Below are positions 1 through 12,713 of a stretch of 64,000 nucleotides of DNA, piece by piece; within the stretch, counting starts at the first letter, position 1; the number at the start of each line of letters is the position of its first letter. The translations under genes and the position numbers were made by a program. The notes beneath the pieces are model-generated. The model searched no databases, was not told the origin of the DNA, and saw only the letters and a list, made by a program, of their open reading frames with translations. Source of the DNA: Sympetrum striolatum (Eukaryota > Arthropoda > Insecta > Odonata > Libellulidae); contig OX388350.1 of NCBI GenBank assembly GCA_947579665.1, forward strand, positions 87,067,152 to 87,131,151. The letters are read 5' to 3'.

Positions 1-613
1 AAAAGAGATGGTAAACCAATGATTCAAAGAGATCTGTAAGTAAGTATGAATGCACATTGCAATGCACATGCACACCCATGAATATTTCATAAACAGTTTC
101 GAGTTCTTATTGACCAACTTTCCTGACTTGTGCCTCCCATCATAGCCATAACAAAGAAAGCCATAACACACAACAAGTTACAAGCTCTTTAACAATCTCT
201 GTTTATACAACAATGACATATTATAAATGTATATAACAATCATTCATGTGAATAGGTGAAAGTAAAAAATAAAAAGCTTCACCTATGTTTACATTTTGTT
301 TTTCAATACATTCCCACATGATTCCTTTCACATTTCATAACCAATTCCTCAAGGTATGCACTCAATCAAAACAGCTTCATTAATTCCAGTGGGTACACAT
401 GGCCAGCTATAATGATGCCTCCTCAATTATCCTTGTGACTTCTTCTTATCCAGGCAACTAAAGCAAAGTAAGTCTGATACACAGCAGTGTAGATATATGC
501 ACCTCACATTCACAAGTGTTCTTCTGAGATTTTTCCAACTTACAGAAACACGTACTTGGTGTTTTGAGTAAGGGATATCCTCTGTGATATAACTCTTTCA
601 TAAGCTGTCCTAC
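1..613. other. AT-rich sequence, nothing recognised
   Basis: No ORF, repeat, RNA gene or splice-bounded coding segment could be supported here. It is probably the next intron of the minus-strand gene whose exon ends at 614. Confidence 0.4.
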
Positions 614-752
614 CTTTCTTTTGAACTCTTAGAGCTAAATGCTCTAATGATTTTACTGGTTGTTGGCCACTTTAAGTTACTTTCTGGTTTCCTAGCAGCT
701 ACTTCTTCTTCAGATGGGATGTTCCCTAAGTTTTCTCCTGGATTTAAGAGTG
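614..752 (-). CDS. Internal exon of an unidentified host gene (downstream exon)
   Basis: This 139-nt open segment on the minus strand is bounded by a consensus acceptor (…cattatag) and a donor beginning GTAGGA. Read in the frame left by the upstream exon at 6135-6321, it encodes about 45 residues rich in Lys, Ser and Glu, including PSEEEVAARKPE and KWPTTSKIIRAFSSK, with no stop. The two exons are phase-compatible: the upstream donor leaves one base and this exon supplies two. The basic, Ser-rich composition suggests a linker or disordered tail rather than a catalytic core. I do not recognise the protein family and assign no function. It is one of only two segments here that look like host coding sequence rather than transposon. 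Further exons must lie outside the window or be too short to see. Confidence 0.5.
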
Positions 753-1967
753 CTATAATGCAAAAGGATGAAAATAATTATGAATAAAAACCCCTTTACA
801 TAAGTCTAAATCTATAAAGTTAATGAAAAATTTAATCAATTCTTTTTTTAGTTTGCTTGGTACACATGGATTAGATTTTTTAGTTGATTTGACTTCTTTA
901 CACTTATTTTTCTAAGATCAAATATAGGATTGTAGTGATCTCTCTATTACACTACAAAAACAATGATAGAATGGGTATTTCAAGTCAGGAGCTTTATTTA
1001 TAATAAAGCCCCAAATTTAATACAAATGGGCATACAAAAAGTAATACATATTATGAAGTGGTTAAAACTGAAGAATGGAAATTATGAAAATTTAATTATA
1101 TTAATTGTTGGAATAAAGGTTGGGAACGGATGTTTTAATAAGCAGAGGAGGTGTAGTTAAGATAAAAAATTTGGAAAAATAAGACAACACCTGTCATATG
1201 ATTTGGTTTTTATGATTAATACAAATGAGATTAATTGCTACAGATGCTGGTTTCCTGTACTTCAACAGATTTTTGTTCATTAATTGCAGGTGTCATTTAG
1301 CTTTCCAATTTTCCTTGTACTGCATTCACATTCTTTTTATTGTTTCTAATAGTATAGATTAACTTTCATCCTTATGTTCTCTCCATGCATCAAATTTTAC
1401 ATTTTAACCCCACAGGAGGATTCTACTCTTTGGTTGTGACCATGTCAGTACTTGTATTGACTCATGTGGGAGATGTTCTCACTGAAGTTTTTGCCATAGT
1501 GACCATTTTTTTTAAATTGGCAATTTTCATTGAGTCTCTGACAGCTGTTAGGGATATATCTATTATATATAGATGCTTCTCCGGATTCATTCATTTAGAT
1601 AGATAGGATACTAATTCACAGCCTAAACCACAAGCGCCATTGACTTGAAATTTTTACGACGTATTGGCCATAACAGGTAACTCCCAGAAAAATTGCGATT
1701 TTGAACCTCGGTGTCATGGGTTCGATTCCAGAGGGCCCCAAAGTCCCGATTTTTGCCATTTAAAAGCATTGCTTCGATTTTCGGGAATTTTTTTAAAATA
1801 CTTACCGGATAGGTAGAGAATCAAAACTCTACGAGCCCTTATATATGGTCATGATCTATCGAAAACATAAATGACTTTTTAGAAAAATATCCTGGGTTCT
1901 ATGCTAGGACAATGCAAATATCTGCCCTTTAAAATACATGAGAGTAGTTTTTCATTATTTTTTTTTG

Positions 1968-2582
1968 ATGCACTTATCGAAATGATAGGAAGTTTGTGCT
2001 TGGCTGAAAGATGTATGGTAAGAATTGGTTTAAGAAAAAAAATTTCATAAGACCATACTATTCCTGGGTTCGATGCCAGAGCACAATAACTTTTCTCTCA
2101 TAAGGAAAAAGTTGGACGTCGTTTGAGTTAGTTGCAACCAATATTTCTGCTTGAATTTGCATACATAGTTAGAGATGGTGATTTTCTGTTGTGCATAGAA
2201 AGTATCACCAGAAAGACCCGGGTTCGATGCCGGGCGGTAATTATATCCCCCATATATAATACATTGGGGTAGCTTTTTATAATTTTTTTTATGCATTTAT
2301 CGATATGATAGGAAGTTCTTGCTTACATAGAAGATGCATATTAAAATTTGCTTTATGAAAAAAATTAGACAAGACCATGCTGTTTCTTGGTTTAGAGCAG
2401 AGCACATTAAAAATTCTCACATAAGGAATATATGGAAAAAGTAGGACGTCGTTTGGGGCAGTTGCAACCAATATTTCAGCTTGAATTTTCACACATAGTT
2501 AAAGATGGTGATCTTCTATTGTGCTGCATAATAAGTTAACCAGGAAGATCCGGGTTTGATGCCAGACGAATATATTGCCAGG
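1968..2582. repeat. Two diverged ~320-bp tandem units with tRNA B-box-like motifs
   Basis: The units at about 1968-2288 and 2292-2582 align in order through shared landmarks: gatatgataggaagtt, gaccat, ggacgtcgtttg, gttgcaaccaatatttc and atagttagagatggtgat. Each unit carries words of the GGGTTCGATGCC type (2061, 2219 and 2550 regions). These resemble the B box (T-arm) of tRNA promoters. A related word, GGGTTCGATTCC, occurs further left near 1719, and another diverged piece near 1892, so the array probably had at least three units. It may be a tRNA-derived satellite or a SINE cluster; no intact tRNA fold was found. Confidence 0.5.
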
Positions 2583-3031
2583 AATTTTAAGAATATTTTC
2601 AATCTTTTTTTTTTTCTTTTGAGGACCGTCCCGATATGATGCCGATATGAAATGAGTGTTTTCAATCTGCTTGCAGTATGCAAGCTACATTTTACTCGTA
2701 TATATATTTATATATCCTCAATATTTATTGGTCCTCAAATAAAATCTACTACTTCGGCCTTGAATTTGTGGTAGTTCTCCATAATCAAACTTGAAAAAAA
2801 GATGAAACACTTATTCCTTTACCACAGTAATATTTATTAACTCATGACCATGGTTTCGATCTATATGACATCCTCAGGTTACAGGACATGACAAGTGCAA
2901 TGTATATATAGTAAAAGGGAAGGAGGGGAGTGGGTGTCAAGGGGAGGGGAGGGGGAGGATGTGGGATCTTCACAGCCACAGAAAGGATCAGGGAAAGAGA
3001 AGGGAATAAGATTTCGTTGATGGTGAGGGTA

Positions 3032-3730
3032 TTAGAGCGGGAGAGAGATTTCAAAATTTCTGAATTTCTTTTGAAAATATAGGAATTTCATATTCCAGGA
3101 ACACTGATGACTGTTGACGAGGAGGTGGTTCGCCATTTGGGATGCTTCCGGGTGGTTGGTTCTTAATGCAGCCTGATATTCCTTGTTCCTAATTGTGAAG
3201 CATCTTCCTGTTTGCCCGGTGTAGACCCCTGGGCAGTCGTCGCATGTTAGTTGGTATACGCCTCTCTTCTCAGATGGTTCCACCTCATCTTTTCCATTCC
3301 TAAGGAGGTCCCCAATTTTCAAGGAGGCTATCTTGAATTTTTCTTTGGGAAAGCGTCGCACTACCTGAAGGGTCTCCTTTCCCAGGAACCTGAAAGAGCA
3401 TCTCCGTGGGGGAGCCTCGATTTCTCTGCTGAGGTAAATGCGTTTGCAGCCTTTCCTCTTCTTTTTCCTGGCAATGAGTTGGTCGATCATTGTCTCCGGA
3501 AAACCGTTGGCCATGGCGATTTGTTTTATGGTAGCAACTTCTTTCAAAAAATTTTTTTGCAAAAGAGGTATTTCCAGGAGCCTATGTATGAGGGAGGTCC
3601 TCCAATGAAAATATGTATTCTCTTTGAATTGAATGGTAGAATGCAAATGGTTCTCTGGTATTGAACCATTGATCATAAGGTAAATAGTATAATTGTGTTT
3701 ATGAAATATATTCATTGCTTCTCTTAACAT
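3032..3730 (-). pseudogene. Penelope-like element, C-terminal part with GIY-YIG endonuclease domain
   Basis: The 232-residue open frame matches the end of a Penelope-like retroelement protein. Residues ~38-90 (FHWRTSLIHRLLEIPL, then IKQIAMANGF and IDQLIARKKKR) resemble the segment after the RT thumb. Residues 157-176 contain the GIY-YIG core as GVY…CDDC…VYTGQTGR, with the paired Cys of the PLE zinc motif. The protein then ends atypically in a Lys/Phe-rich tail, so the C-terminus is probably decayed. The RT palm with its YADD motif is absent upstream, so the copy is 5'-truncated, as is common in this group. In intact elements the RT and GIY-YIG endonuclease together drive target-primed retrotransposition. 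The first ~35 residues fit the family poorly and may not belong to it. It sits inside an intron in the same orientation as the host exons. Confidence 0.75.
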
Positions 3731-4035
3731 ACATGGTCATAGACTCCCAACTTCTTGGTACATTTATTGTAAAGGAAAATTTTTCTGCCATACACTTCAA
3801 ATAGCAGAGCAGCCTGGAGTTGAAACTAGGATCTTTTTTAAGATGAAATTGCATATAACCATTAGGCAGGGGTAACTCTGATCATTACTAAAATTTCAAG
3901 TTGTTATATCAGGAAGGTCCTGAAACTAAGCTCCATATTCCCCTTCAATTGAATGGTAGCATGCAAACGGTGCCCTGGGGTCAGACCTATGACCATCAGG
4001 GAAACAATAAACGGTATATGAAATTTATTTATGAC
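3584..4035. repeat. Diverged direct duplication (~320-bp offset)
   Basis: The segment at 3584-3720 is recognisably repeated at about 3905-4035. Shared landmarks are aggtcct, ttgaattgaatggtag, atgcaaa and a final atgaaat…attcat/atttat. The copies are substantially diverged. They cover the upstream end of the Penelope-like remnant, which suggests the element inserted as, or decayed from, a partial tandem. Confidence 0.4.
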
Positions 4036-6134
4036 CACTGTTCACATGCCGGGTTTTACTTTTCCATATTATTGGGAAGGGATAAAAAAAAATCTTAAAA
4101 CTTGCCGCAATGTATTACAAATGGGAAAATTTTGCACCCATCTGGTGTTGAACTCATGCATATTGTGGTCATTTCTAGGATTATTAATACTGAAGAGACT
4201 TTTCTGTGACCCCTGTGATTTTGAATTCACTATCCTACCGGGATGTTGTTTAAAAATATTTTCAAAGAACTACGTACAATGGCTGCAATCTTCTTCCAGC
4301 TTTTTATGCATCATAGGTTGTACATGACATCTCAGTAAACAGCATCCTTTTCATAAATTTTGACATAAGTCTCTGCAATTAATTTGGTATAGACTTTAGT
4401 ATATAGATAGGCATAGCTGCATTTAAATGAGAAAACACTTGAGCTCGGATTGAACAATCGCCCCTAGGTAGACTGTTTGTTTATGAGAAATTAGAAATTT
4501 ATGCCACAAAAAAATTTCACAGAATTTTTGTTCATTTTGCCCTAGTTCTTTTAAGTTTGATTTGAAAATGATATCACATTACCAAAATAAAAATCTCCAT
4601 TTAATTTCCTTTCCTTTGGTACTTGTCTCGACTTTGTATGATCATTATTTCCAATTTAATTTTGCATATGAAATGAAGCCTGCAAAATGTCAAAATGAAC
4701 TTTATATGGATTTCTTATGGAGAATGATTGACTCGACGTAGTTTCAAACCAAGGATAATCTTCTAAGATGTCTTAGCAGTTTTCGTTGGATATGCACTGC
4801 TTCCTGCTATTCTTCAAATTTCAACACTCTAATTTGCCAGAAAGTGCCTCAAAAATAATTCTGAAAATCCCCGCAGTGCATTGTTAAGGAAAAATTGGGG
4901 TTTTGGGCCCTTCTGGCCCACAATCTGCTGTCTTTTTGTTTTAATTTATATATGTACATGTTCCATTGAAATATGAGGTTAGGTGGAAGAGAGGGGGGGC
5001 GATCTGGGCCTAACCTCGCCAAGAAAGGGTTGAACTAAACTAAATTAAACCATATATAATAGATATATCCCTAACATTTGGCAGAGATTCAATGAAAATT
5101 GCCTACTTTTAAGATTTATTTGTAAATAATTTAGATATCTTTGATTTAGTTGTTCATGTGGTGTTATGGGATCATGTACCGTCTTAAAGCAAGGTATTGT
5201 CATAAATTTAATTTAAAAGAAGTACAACCATCCAAGGATGTTAATCCAATAAGATGCTTATTATGATAAATTTAAATCATTAGCGAAATCGATTTAATAT
5301 TTTTATAACCCTATTCTGATTATCTACTGAGGAAAAAAAGTAAAAATTTTAGCAAAGGGTTCTGAGAACCGATTTTACAAGAAGAAAAGAAATTTTAGCC
5401 ATTAAAAATACCAAAGAAAATTAGCTCATTTAGAACAGATGAAGAAGATGCTATTAGATCAATTTCCTCAGCTTAAAGTGAATCTTACATCTATGTGACA
5501 GTTATTTCCATTAGACATGTTTGGAAATAAGTTTTATTTATTTTTGTACTTCTATAGCAATAATATGGTGATTTTATCTTGATATGCAATATTTTTTGAA
5601 ATTATTTGTAAGATCCAGCAGAGGTTATAAGAACCTCTAAGACATTTTTATGAAAAATCTTTAGATACTTATGAGCCAAAATGACATGCATCTTCTTTAT
5701 CTTATTTGACTGTCTGGTTTTGCCATCTTGCATGTTTAGCTAAATATTGCAGCCACTGAACAAATTTATGCATTTATCTCTCCTTTTTCATCATTAAATC
5801 AATCTTAAGTTTGGCTGCATTTTCTTTTGCTAATCTGTAAGGCATTTTTACCATTTCCAACTTTTTGGAGGCATACAATATAACATCTTAGTTAAATTTT
5901 TTGATTAACATTAGACGTAAACTGAATATAGAAAAAAGATTTAAATTAAAATAATAGAAATACATTAAATGGTAGTTTTCTTGATTAAATTTTGATGTTT
6001 TGACTATTTAAATTACATAAATTCACAGTCTGCATGAGAAAAATGAATAATAGTTGAGTCATAGTATGAGAAGCTGTTCATGAACTAATAATAAATAACA
6101 AAAATATGATAGAGAGACTCTATAAAATACTTAC

Positions 6135-6321
6135 AAGAATATGCTTCTGAGTGAGGCCTAAGTCTCATCAGAGGATCGTTTAATCGGCAGAGGTCAGATT
6201 CGATTTTGAATACACCATCTTTAAGTAGATTGTATTCCGTTACATTCAGGCCTACTTTTTTGGCTCTTTTATGGAACTCCAAAAGGAACTGACGGTCTTT
6301 CACATCAGGCAGGAGATACTC
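6135..6321 (-). CDS. Internal exon of an unidentified host gene (upstream exon)
   Basis: This 187-nt segment on the minus strand has a consensus acceptor (…caatag) and a canonical donor GTAAGT. It is open in one frame from its first base and encodes 62 residues. Landmarks are EYLLPDVKDRQFLLEFHKRA, GLNVTEYNLLKDG and IESDLCRLNDPLMRLRPHSE. The composition is that of an ordinary folded, helix-rich protein, and it does not resemble any transposon protein I know. It ends in phase 1, matching the acceptor phase at 752. The open frame continues about 50 nt past the donor, but the strong GTAAGT makes splicing the better reading. I do not recognise the family, so no product is assigned. Confidence 0.55.
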
Positions 6322-7399
6322 CTATTGAATTAATTTAAAAATATATTACATGTAGTACACCTTTAAACAAATATGAATCTTCCCATAGATTTATAATACA
6401 AAATCAATCAAAAAATAGAAAGCTCTAGTTTAAATACTATGAGTGCCATATATATAACTGTATTCTTTTGCAGGTAAATACCAGATGAATGGAAAGGCTT
6501 TGTATTTAGAAATCTTGAGTTTATCTCTAAATCTGAAATTAGTGAAATTTTTTAAGTTGAAATGTGGAAAAGGAAGTCAAATATAAAAATAATAAAATCA
6601 GCTGAGTACATTTAAAAAAATGAAAATGTTTAATTTAAAATGTAAGTCTACCTAAGCCTTTTCCAAAGGAATAGATTAATCAACATCTAATGCATTTAAT
6701 TCTAACAAGAGGAGACTCTCACTTTTGTCCTGGGATTTTGATGAAAATTTTTGGGGTGGTGCAGGAAGTGGAGTAATGAAAAAATGTATTGCCGTTCGTC
6801 TGAATGGGCCTTAGTTTTTTTGCAATAATTAATTAAAAATCGATAATCTGAGTATAGGCAACCATGCATTACATACACGCGCCGGCCAAATCGGTAGAAA
6901 TTAACCCGCTGTTTGCGAGTAATTCTATAATATTATTTTCATTTTCTTTAATCATATCTTTTCCTTGTTACTCACTGATAGACTTCAGAGCAATATTTCC
7001 ATTCTTGCACTCGATATCCGATCGAATAACCTTATTTCAACCAAATGAACTTCGATTGAGGGAGACCCTCACTTAAAGTATGATGAATGAAAGTTCGTAA
7101 CATAGCTTTCTGGAATCCTCTGGTATTGGTGGTTATAACTACATTGGTTATCCTCATAAATTGATAGTAGGACCGTAAAATATCATTCACAAGCGCGATT
7201 TTTCATTTAAGGTTCATAACGCAAAAGAAACTTGTGTTCGTCTGATTCAAGATTTCGTAATTAAAAGTAGCGGATTACTTTCGTAATTTAATTTTTACAC
7301 CAATCACTAGATGCTTTATATTTGTTGACTGGATAATGTGTAATCCGCTCTGGTTACAAATACTCCAGCAACGCTTTTTTCATATCTTATCTTGGAAAA
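6322..7399. other. Unannotated AT-rich interval before the first satellite array
   Basis: No supported gene, RNA or mobile element was found. A less AT-rich patch at 6860-7080 contains only a short ORF with no recognisable features. Confidence 0.4.
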
Positions 7400-10300
7400 A
7401 TCACGAAAAGTAAGGCAAAATAGTTGAAAAAAATTGAAATTTCTGTGAAATTATCCATTTTCGATGATTTTTTCGATCATATTTTGGAAAAATCAAGAAA
7501 ACTAAGGCAGATAAAGAAAAAGATTGAATTTTCGGTGAAATTATCCGTTCTCGATGCTTTTTTCGATCATATCTTAGCAAAATCACGAAAACTAAGGCAA
7601 AACAGAAAGAAAAAAAAATTGAAATTTCGTGGAAATTATACGTTTTCGATGCTTTTTTCGATCATATCTTGGAAAAATCACGAAAACTAAGGCAAATTAG
7701 AGGAAAAATATTGAAATTTTGGTGAAATCATCCGTTTTCGATGCATGTTTTGATCACATCTTGATAACATACAAAAAATTAAGGCAAACTAGGGAAAAAT
7801 AGAAATTTCGGTGAAATTATCCATTTTAGATGCTTTTTTCGATCATATCTTGGCAAAATCACGAAAAATAAGGCAAAATAGAGGAAAAAAGTTGAAATTT
7901 CTGAGATATTATCCGTTTTCAATGCTTTTTTTGATCATAACTCGATAACCTGCCATAATTAAGGCAAAATAGGGAAAAAAATTGAAATATTTGTGAAATT
8001 ATTCATTTTAGATGCTTCTTTATATCATATCTTGGCAATATCACGAGAACTAACGTATCATAAGAGATACATTTGCAATTTCGTTGAAATCAACCGTTTT
8101 TGACGCTTTTTTCGGTCATATCTTTTGGGAAATACGAAAACTAAGGCAAAATAGAGGAAAAAAATGAAATTTCGGTGAAATTATCCGTTATTGATTCTTT
8201 TCTCGATCATAACTTGGTAAAATCATGAAAACTAAGGAAAAATAGACCAAAAAAGATTGAAATTTCGATGAAATTATCCGTTTTTGATGCTTTTTTCGAT
8301 CATATCTTGGCAAAATCACGAAAAGTAAGGCAAAATAGAGGAAAAAAATTGAAATTTCTGTGAAATTATCCGTTTTTGATGATTTTCTGGATCAAATATT
8401 GGCAAGTTCATATAAACTAAGGAAAACAAGAGTAAAAAAATTGAAATTTCGGTGAAATTATCCGTTTTCGATGTTTTTTTGATCACATCTCGATAACATG
8501 CCAAAAATTAAGGCAAAATTAGGAAATAAATTGAAATTTCGGATAAATTATATGTTTTTGATTCCTTTTTCGATTATATCTTACAAAAAGCATGAATACT
8601 AAGGAAAAATAGACGAAAAAAGATTGAAATTTCGATGAAATTATCCGTTTTCGATGCTTTTTTGGATCATATTTTGGCAAAATCACGAAAAGTGAGGCAA
8701 TATAGACGAAAAATGTTTGAAATTACCTTGCAATTATCCGTTTTCGATGCTTTTTTTGATTTTATCTTTGGAAAAGCACGAAAACAATGGCAAAATAGAG
8801 GGAAAAAATTGAAATTTCGGTGAAATTATCCATTTTAGATGCTTTTTTCGATCATATCTTGGCAAAATCACGTAAACTAAGGCAAAATGGTGAAAAAAAT
8901 GAAATGTTGGTGATATTATCCATTTTCAATGCTTTTTTTGATCATATCTCGATAACATGCCAAAAATTAAGGCAATATAGGGAAATACAATTGAAATTTC
9001 GGTTAATTTATCCGTTTTTGATTCTTTTTTCGATTATATCTTAGAAAAAGCATGAAAACTAAGGCAAAATAGACGAAAAAGGATTGAAATTTCGATGAAA
9101 TTATCCGTTTTAGATGCTTCTTTCGATCATATCTTGGCAATATCATGAGAACCAAGGCAACATAAGGGATAAAATTGCAATTACGATGAAATAATCCGTA
9201 TTTGACGCTTTTTTCGGTCATATCTTTTGCAAAATTACGAAAACTAAGGAAAAATAGATTGAAAAAATGAAATTTCGGTGAAATCATCCGTTTTCGATGT
9301 TTTTCTTGATCACATGCGATAACATGCCAAAAATATAGGCAAAATAGAAGAAAAAAATTGAAATTTCGGTGAAATTATCCGTTTTCGATGCTTTCCTTGA
9401 TCACATCTTGATTAAATGCCACAAATTAAGGCATATTAGAGGAAATAAATTGAAATTTCGGTGAAAATAATTCGTTTTCGATGCGTTTTTCGATCATATA
9501 TTAGCAAAATCAGGTAAAGAAAGGCAAAATAGTGGAAAAAATGAAAATTCGGTGAAATTATCCTTTTTCGATGCTTTTCTTGATCACATCTCGATAACAT
9601 GCCAAAAATAAAGGCAAAATAGAAGAAAAAAGATTGAAATTTCAATGAAATTATCCGTTTTCGATGCTTTTTTTCGATCATATCTTGGCAAAATTACGAA
9701 AACTAATGACAAATAGAGGAAAAAGATTGAATTGTCGGTTAAGTTATCCGTTTTCGATGCATTTTTCAATCATATCTTGGCAAAATCAGAAATAGTAAGG
9801 CAAAAGCGATGAAAAAAGATTGAAATTTCGGTGAAAATAATTCGTTTTCGATGCGTTTTTCGATCATATCTTAGCAAAATCAGGAAAATAAAGGCAAAAT
9901 ATTGGAAAAAAATTGAAATTTTGGTGAAATTATCCGTTTTCGATGTTTTATTGATCCCATCTCTATAACATGCCAAAAAGTAGGGCAAAATAGGAAAATA
10001 AAATTGAAATTTCAGATAAATTATCCGTTTATGATTCTTTTTTCGATCATATCTTATAAAAATCATGAAAAATAAGGAAAAATAGACCAAAAAAGATTGA
10101 AATTTCGATGAAATTATCCGTTTTTGATGCTTTTTTCGATCATATCTTGGCAAAATCACGTGACTAAGGGCATATAGAGGAAACATATTGAAATTGCTGT
10201 GAAATGATCCGTTTTCGCTTCTATTTTACATCATAACTTAGCAAAATCACGTAAACTAAGGCAAAATATACCAAAAAAGATTGAAATTTAGGTGATATTA

Positions 10301-12383
10301 TCCGTTTTCGATGCATTTTTTGAACATATCTTGGCAGTATCACGAGAACTAAGGAAACATAGAGGAAAAAATTGCAAATTCGTTGAAATTATCCATTTTT
10401 GTTTCTTTTTTGGATCATATTTTGGCAACATCACGAAAAGTGAGGCAATATAGATGAAAAAAGTTTAAAATTTCCTTGAAATAATCCGTTTTGGGTTTTT
10501 TTCGATTTCATCTTTGGAAAAGCACGAAAACAAAGGAAAAATAGAGGAAAAAGATTGGAATGTTGGTGAAATCATCCGTTTTCGATGCATGTTTTGATCA
10601 CATCTTGATAACATGCAAAATATTAAGGCAAACTAGGGGAAAAAATTGAAATTTCGGTGAAATTATCCATTTTAGATGCTTTTTTCGATCATATCTTGGC
10701 AAAATCACGTAAACTAAGGCAAAATAGTGAAAAAAATGAAATTTTGGTGATATTATCCGTTTTCAATGCTTTTTTTGATCATATCTCGATAACATGCCAA
10801 AAATTAAGGCAATATAGGGAAATACAATTGAAATTTCGGTTAATTTATCCGTTTTTGATTCTTTTTTCGATTATATCTTAGAAAAAGCATGAAAACTAAG
10901 GCAAAATAGACGAAAAAAGATTGAAATTTCGATGAAATTATCCGTTTTAGATGCTTCTTTCGATCATATCTTGGCAATATCATGAGAACCAAGGCAACAT
11001 AAGGGATAAAATTGCAATTACGATGAAATTATCCGTATTTGACGGTTTTTTCGGTCATATCTTTTGCAAAATTACGAAAACTAAGGAAAAATAGATTGAA
11101 AAAATGAAATTTCGGTGAAATCATCCGTTTTCGATGTTTTTCTTGATCACATGCGATAACATGCCAAAAATATAGGCAAAACAGAAGAAAAAAATTGAAA
11201 TTTCGGTGAAATTATCCGTTTTCGATGCTTTCCTTGATCACATCTTGATTAAATGCCACAAATTAAGGCATATTAGAGGAAATAAATTGAAATTTCGGTG
11301 AAAATAATTCGTTTTCGATGCGTTTTTCGATCATATATTAGCAAAATCAGGTAAAGAAAGGCAAAATAGTGGAAAAAATGAAAATTCGGTGAAATTATCC
11401 TTTTTCGATGCTTTTCTTGATCACATCTCGATAACATGCCAAAAATAAAGGCAAAATAGAAGAAAAAAGATTGAAATTTCAATGAAATTATCCGTTTTCG
11501 ATGCTTTTTTTCGATCATATCTTGGCAAAATTACGAAAACTAATGACAAATAGAGGAAAAAGATTGAATTGTCGGTTAAGTTATCCGTTTTCGATGCATT
11601 TTTCAATCATATCTTGGCAAAATCAGGAATAGTAAGGCAAAAGCGATGAAAAAAGATTGAAATTTCGGTGAAAATAATTCGTTTTCGATGCGTTTTTCGA
11701 TCATATCTTAGCAAAATCAGGAAAATAAAGGCAAAATATTGGAAAAAAATTGAAATTTTGGTGAAATTATCCGTTTTCGATGTTTTATTGATCCCATCTC
11801 TATAACATGCCAAAAAGTAGGGCAAAATAGGAAAATAAAATTGAAATTTCTGATAAATTATCCGTTTATGATTCTTTTTTCGATTATATCTTATAAAAAT
11901 CATGAAAACTAAGGAAAAATAGACCAAAAAAGATTGATATTTCGATGAAATTATCCGATTTTGATGCTTTTTTCGATCATATTTTGGCAACATCACGAAA
12001 AGTGAGGCAATATAGATGAAAATAGTTTAAAATTTCCTTTAAATTATCCGTTTTCGGTGGTTTTTTCGATTTTATCTTTGGAAAAGCACCTAAACAAAGG
12101 CAAAATAGAGGAAAAAGATTGAAATTTTGTTGAATTCACCCCTTTTTTAGATGCATGTTTTTATCACATCCTGATAACATGCAAAAGATTAAGGCAAACT
12201 AGGGGAAAAAATTGAAATTTCGTTGAAATTATCCATTGTAGATGCTTTTTTCGACCATATCTTGGCTAAATCACGACAAGTAAGGCAAAATAGAGTAAAA
12301 CAATTGAAATTTCTGTGAAATTATCCGTTTTCGATGATTTTTTAGATCAAATATTTGCAATATCATATAAACTAAGGGAAAAA
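7400..12383 (+). repeat. Satellite array 1: ~93-bp units
   Basis: About 5 kb consists of tandem units of roughly 90-97 bp. Each runs through gaaatttcggtgaaattatcc, gttttcgatgc, tttttcgatcatatcttgg, aaaatcacgaaaactaagg and caaaatagaggaaaaa. Units are diverged by substitutions and small indels, with recurrent subtypes (for example a variant with gataacatgcc in place of ggcaaaatcacg). By size the array should hold about 50 units. The array ends at a fold-back element at 12384. The same unit, in reverse orientation, makes up the array at 35-51 kb. The many short ORFs here are by-products of the periodic sequence. Confidence 0.92.
8810..11987 (+). repeat. Higher-order duplication inside array 1 (1,837-bp offset)
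   Basis: The stretch from about 8810 to 10150 reappears at about 10647-11987 with nearly identical sequence, displaced by exactly 1,837 bp at several places checked (8820/10657, 9436/11273, 9584/11421). A marker unit with cacgaaaagtgaggcaatatag occurs near 8,690, 10,430 and 11,995, so the pattern repeats more than once. This is a young multi-monomer amplification on top of the old ~93-bp periodicity. Confidence 0.85.
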
Positions 12384-12624
12384 TCTGATGTGGCCAGCAC
12401 ATGACTTTCTCCATATATATTTGATCCAAATTTTTAGTAAATAATGTATGTAACGTATTTATTTATTTATTTTATAAATAATGTTTGTAACGTAAAAGAT
12501 AATAATATATAAATTAATCACTCATCTTCCATGTTTAGATGGAATATAGAGTTCGAAATTACTGTCGTAGGTAAATATTTGCATCTTATGTATATGGAGA
12601 AAGTCATGTGCTAGCCACATCAGA
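12384..12624. mobile_element. Fold-back (inverted-end) derivative of the hairpin-ended element family
   Basis: This 241-bp element begins TCTGATGTGGCCAGCACATG and ends with its reverse complement. The terminal inverted arms are about 37 bp, including the subterminal word actttctccatat. Its right two thirds match the 5' end region of the 1,030-bp element at 48318-49347 (read on that element's minus strand). Both of its ends are therefore the same end of the parent. It sits exactly at the edge of satellite array 1 between A-rich and T-rich flanks, with no protein-coding capacity. Confidence 0.7.
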
Positions 12625-12713
12625 TTTTTATAAATAGTTGTTCTAACCAAAACTAGATATCTGAGCTAGTTCCGCATTTCGCCAACGGTCGGCCCTCGCC
12701 GCTCTCGGCGAGA

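Larger units (their letters stand above)
753..6134 (-). other. Long intron containing repeats and a Penelope-like remnant
   Basis: This is the interval between the two phase-matched minus-strand exons, so it is inferred to be a 5.4-kb intron. It is AT-rich. It holds a diverged ~320-bp tandem repeat (about 1968-2582), a Penelope-like retroelement remnant (3032-3730) and a diverged sequence duplication (3584-4035). Between 4,100 and 6,100 I see no coding, RNA or mobile-element signal. Confidence 0.4.

Noticed and set aside
3251..3664. Plus-strand ORF of 137 codons
   Set aside because: It is antisense to the Penelope-like protein, which has recognisable motifs on the minus strand.
7400..12380. 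Short Lys/Phe-rich ORFs in satellite array 1
   Set aside because: Their lengths and sequences follow the ~93-bp period and repeat at 1,837 bp. They are by-products of the satellite.
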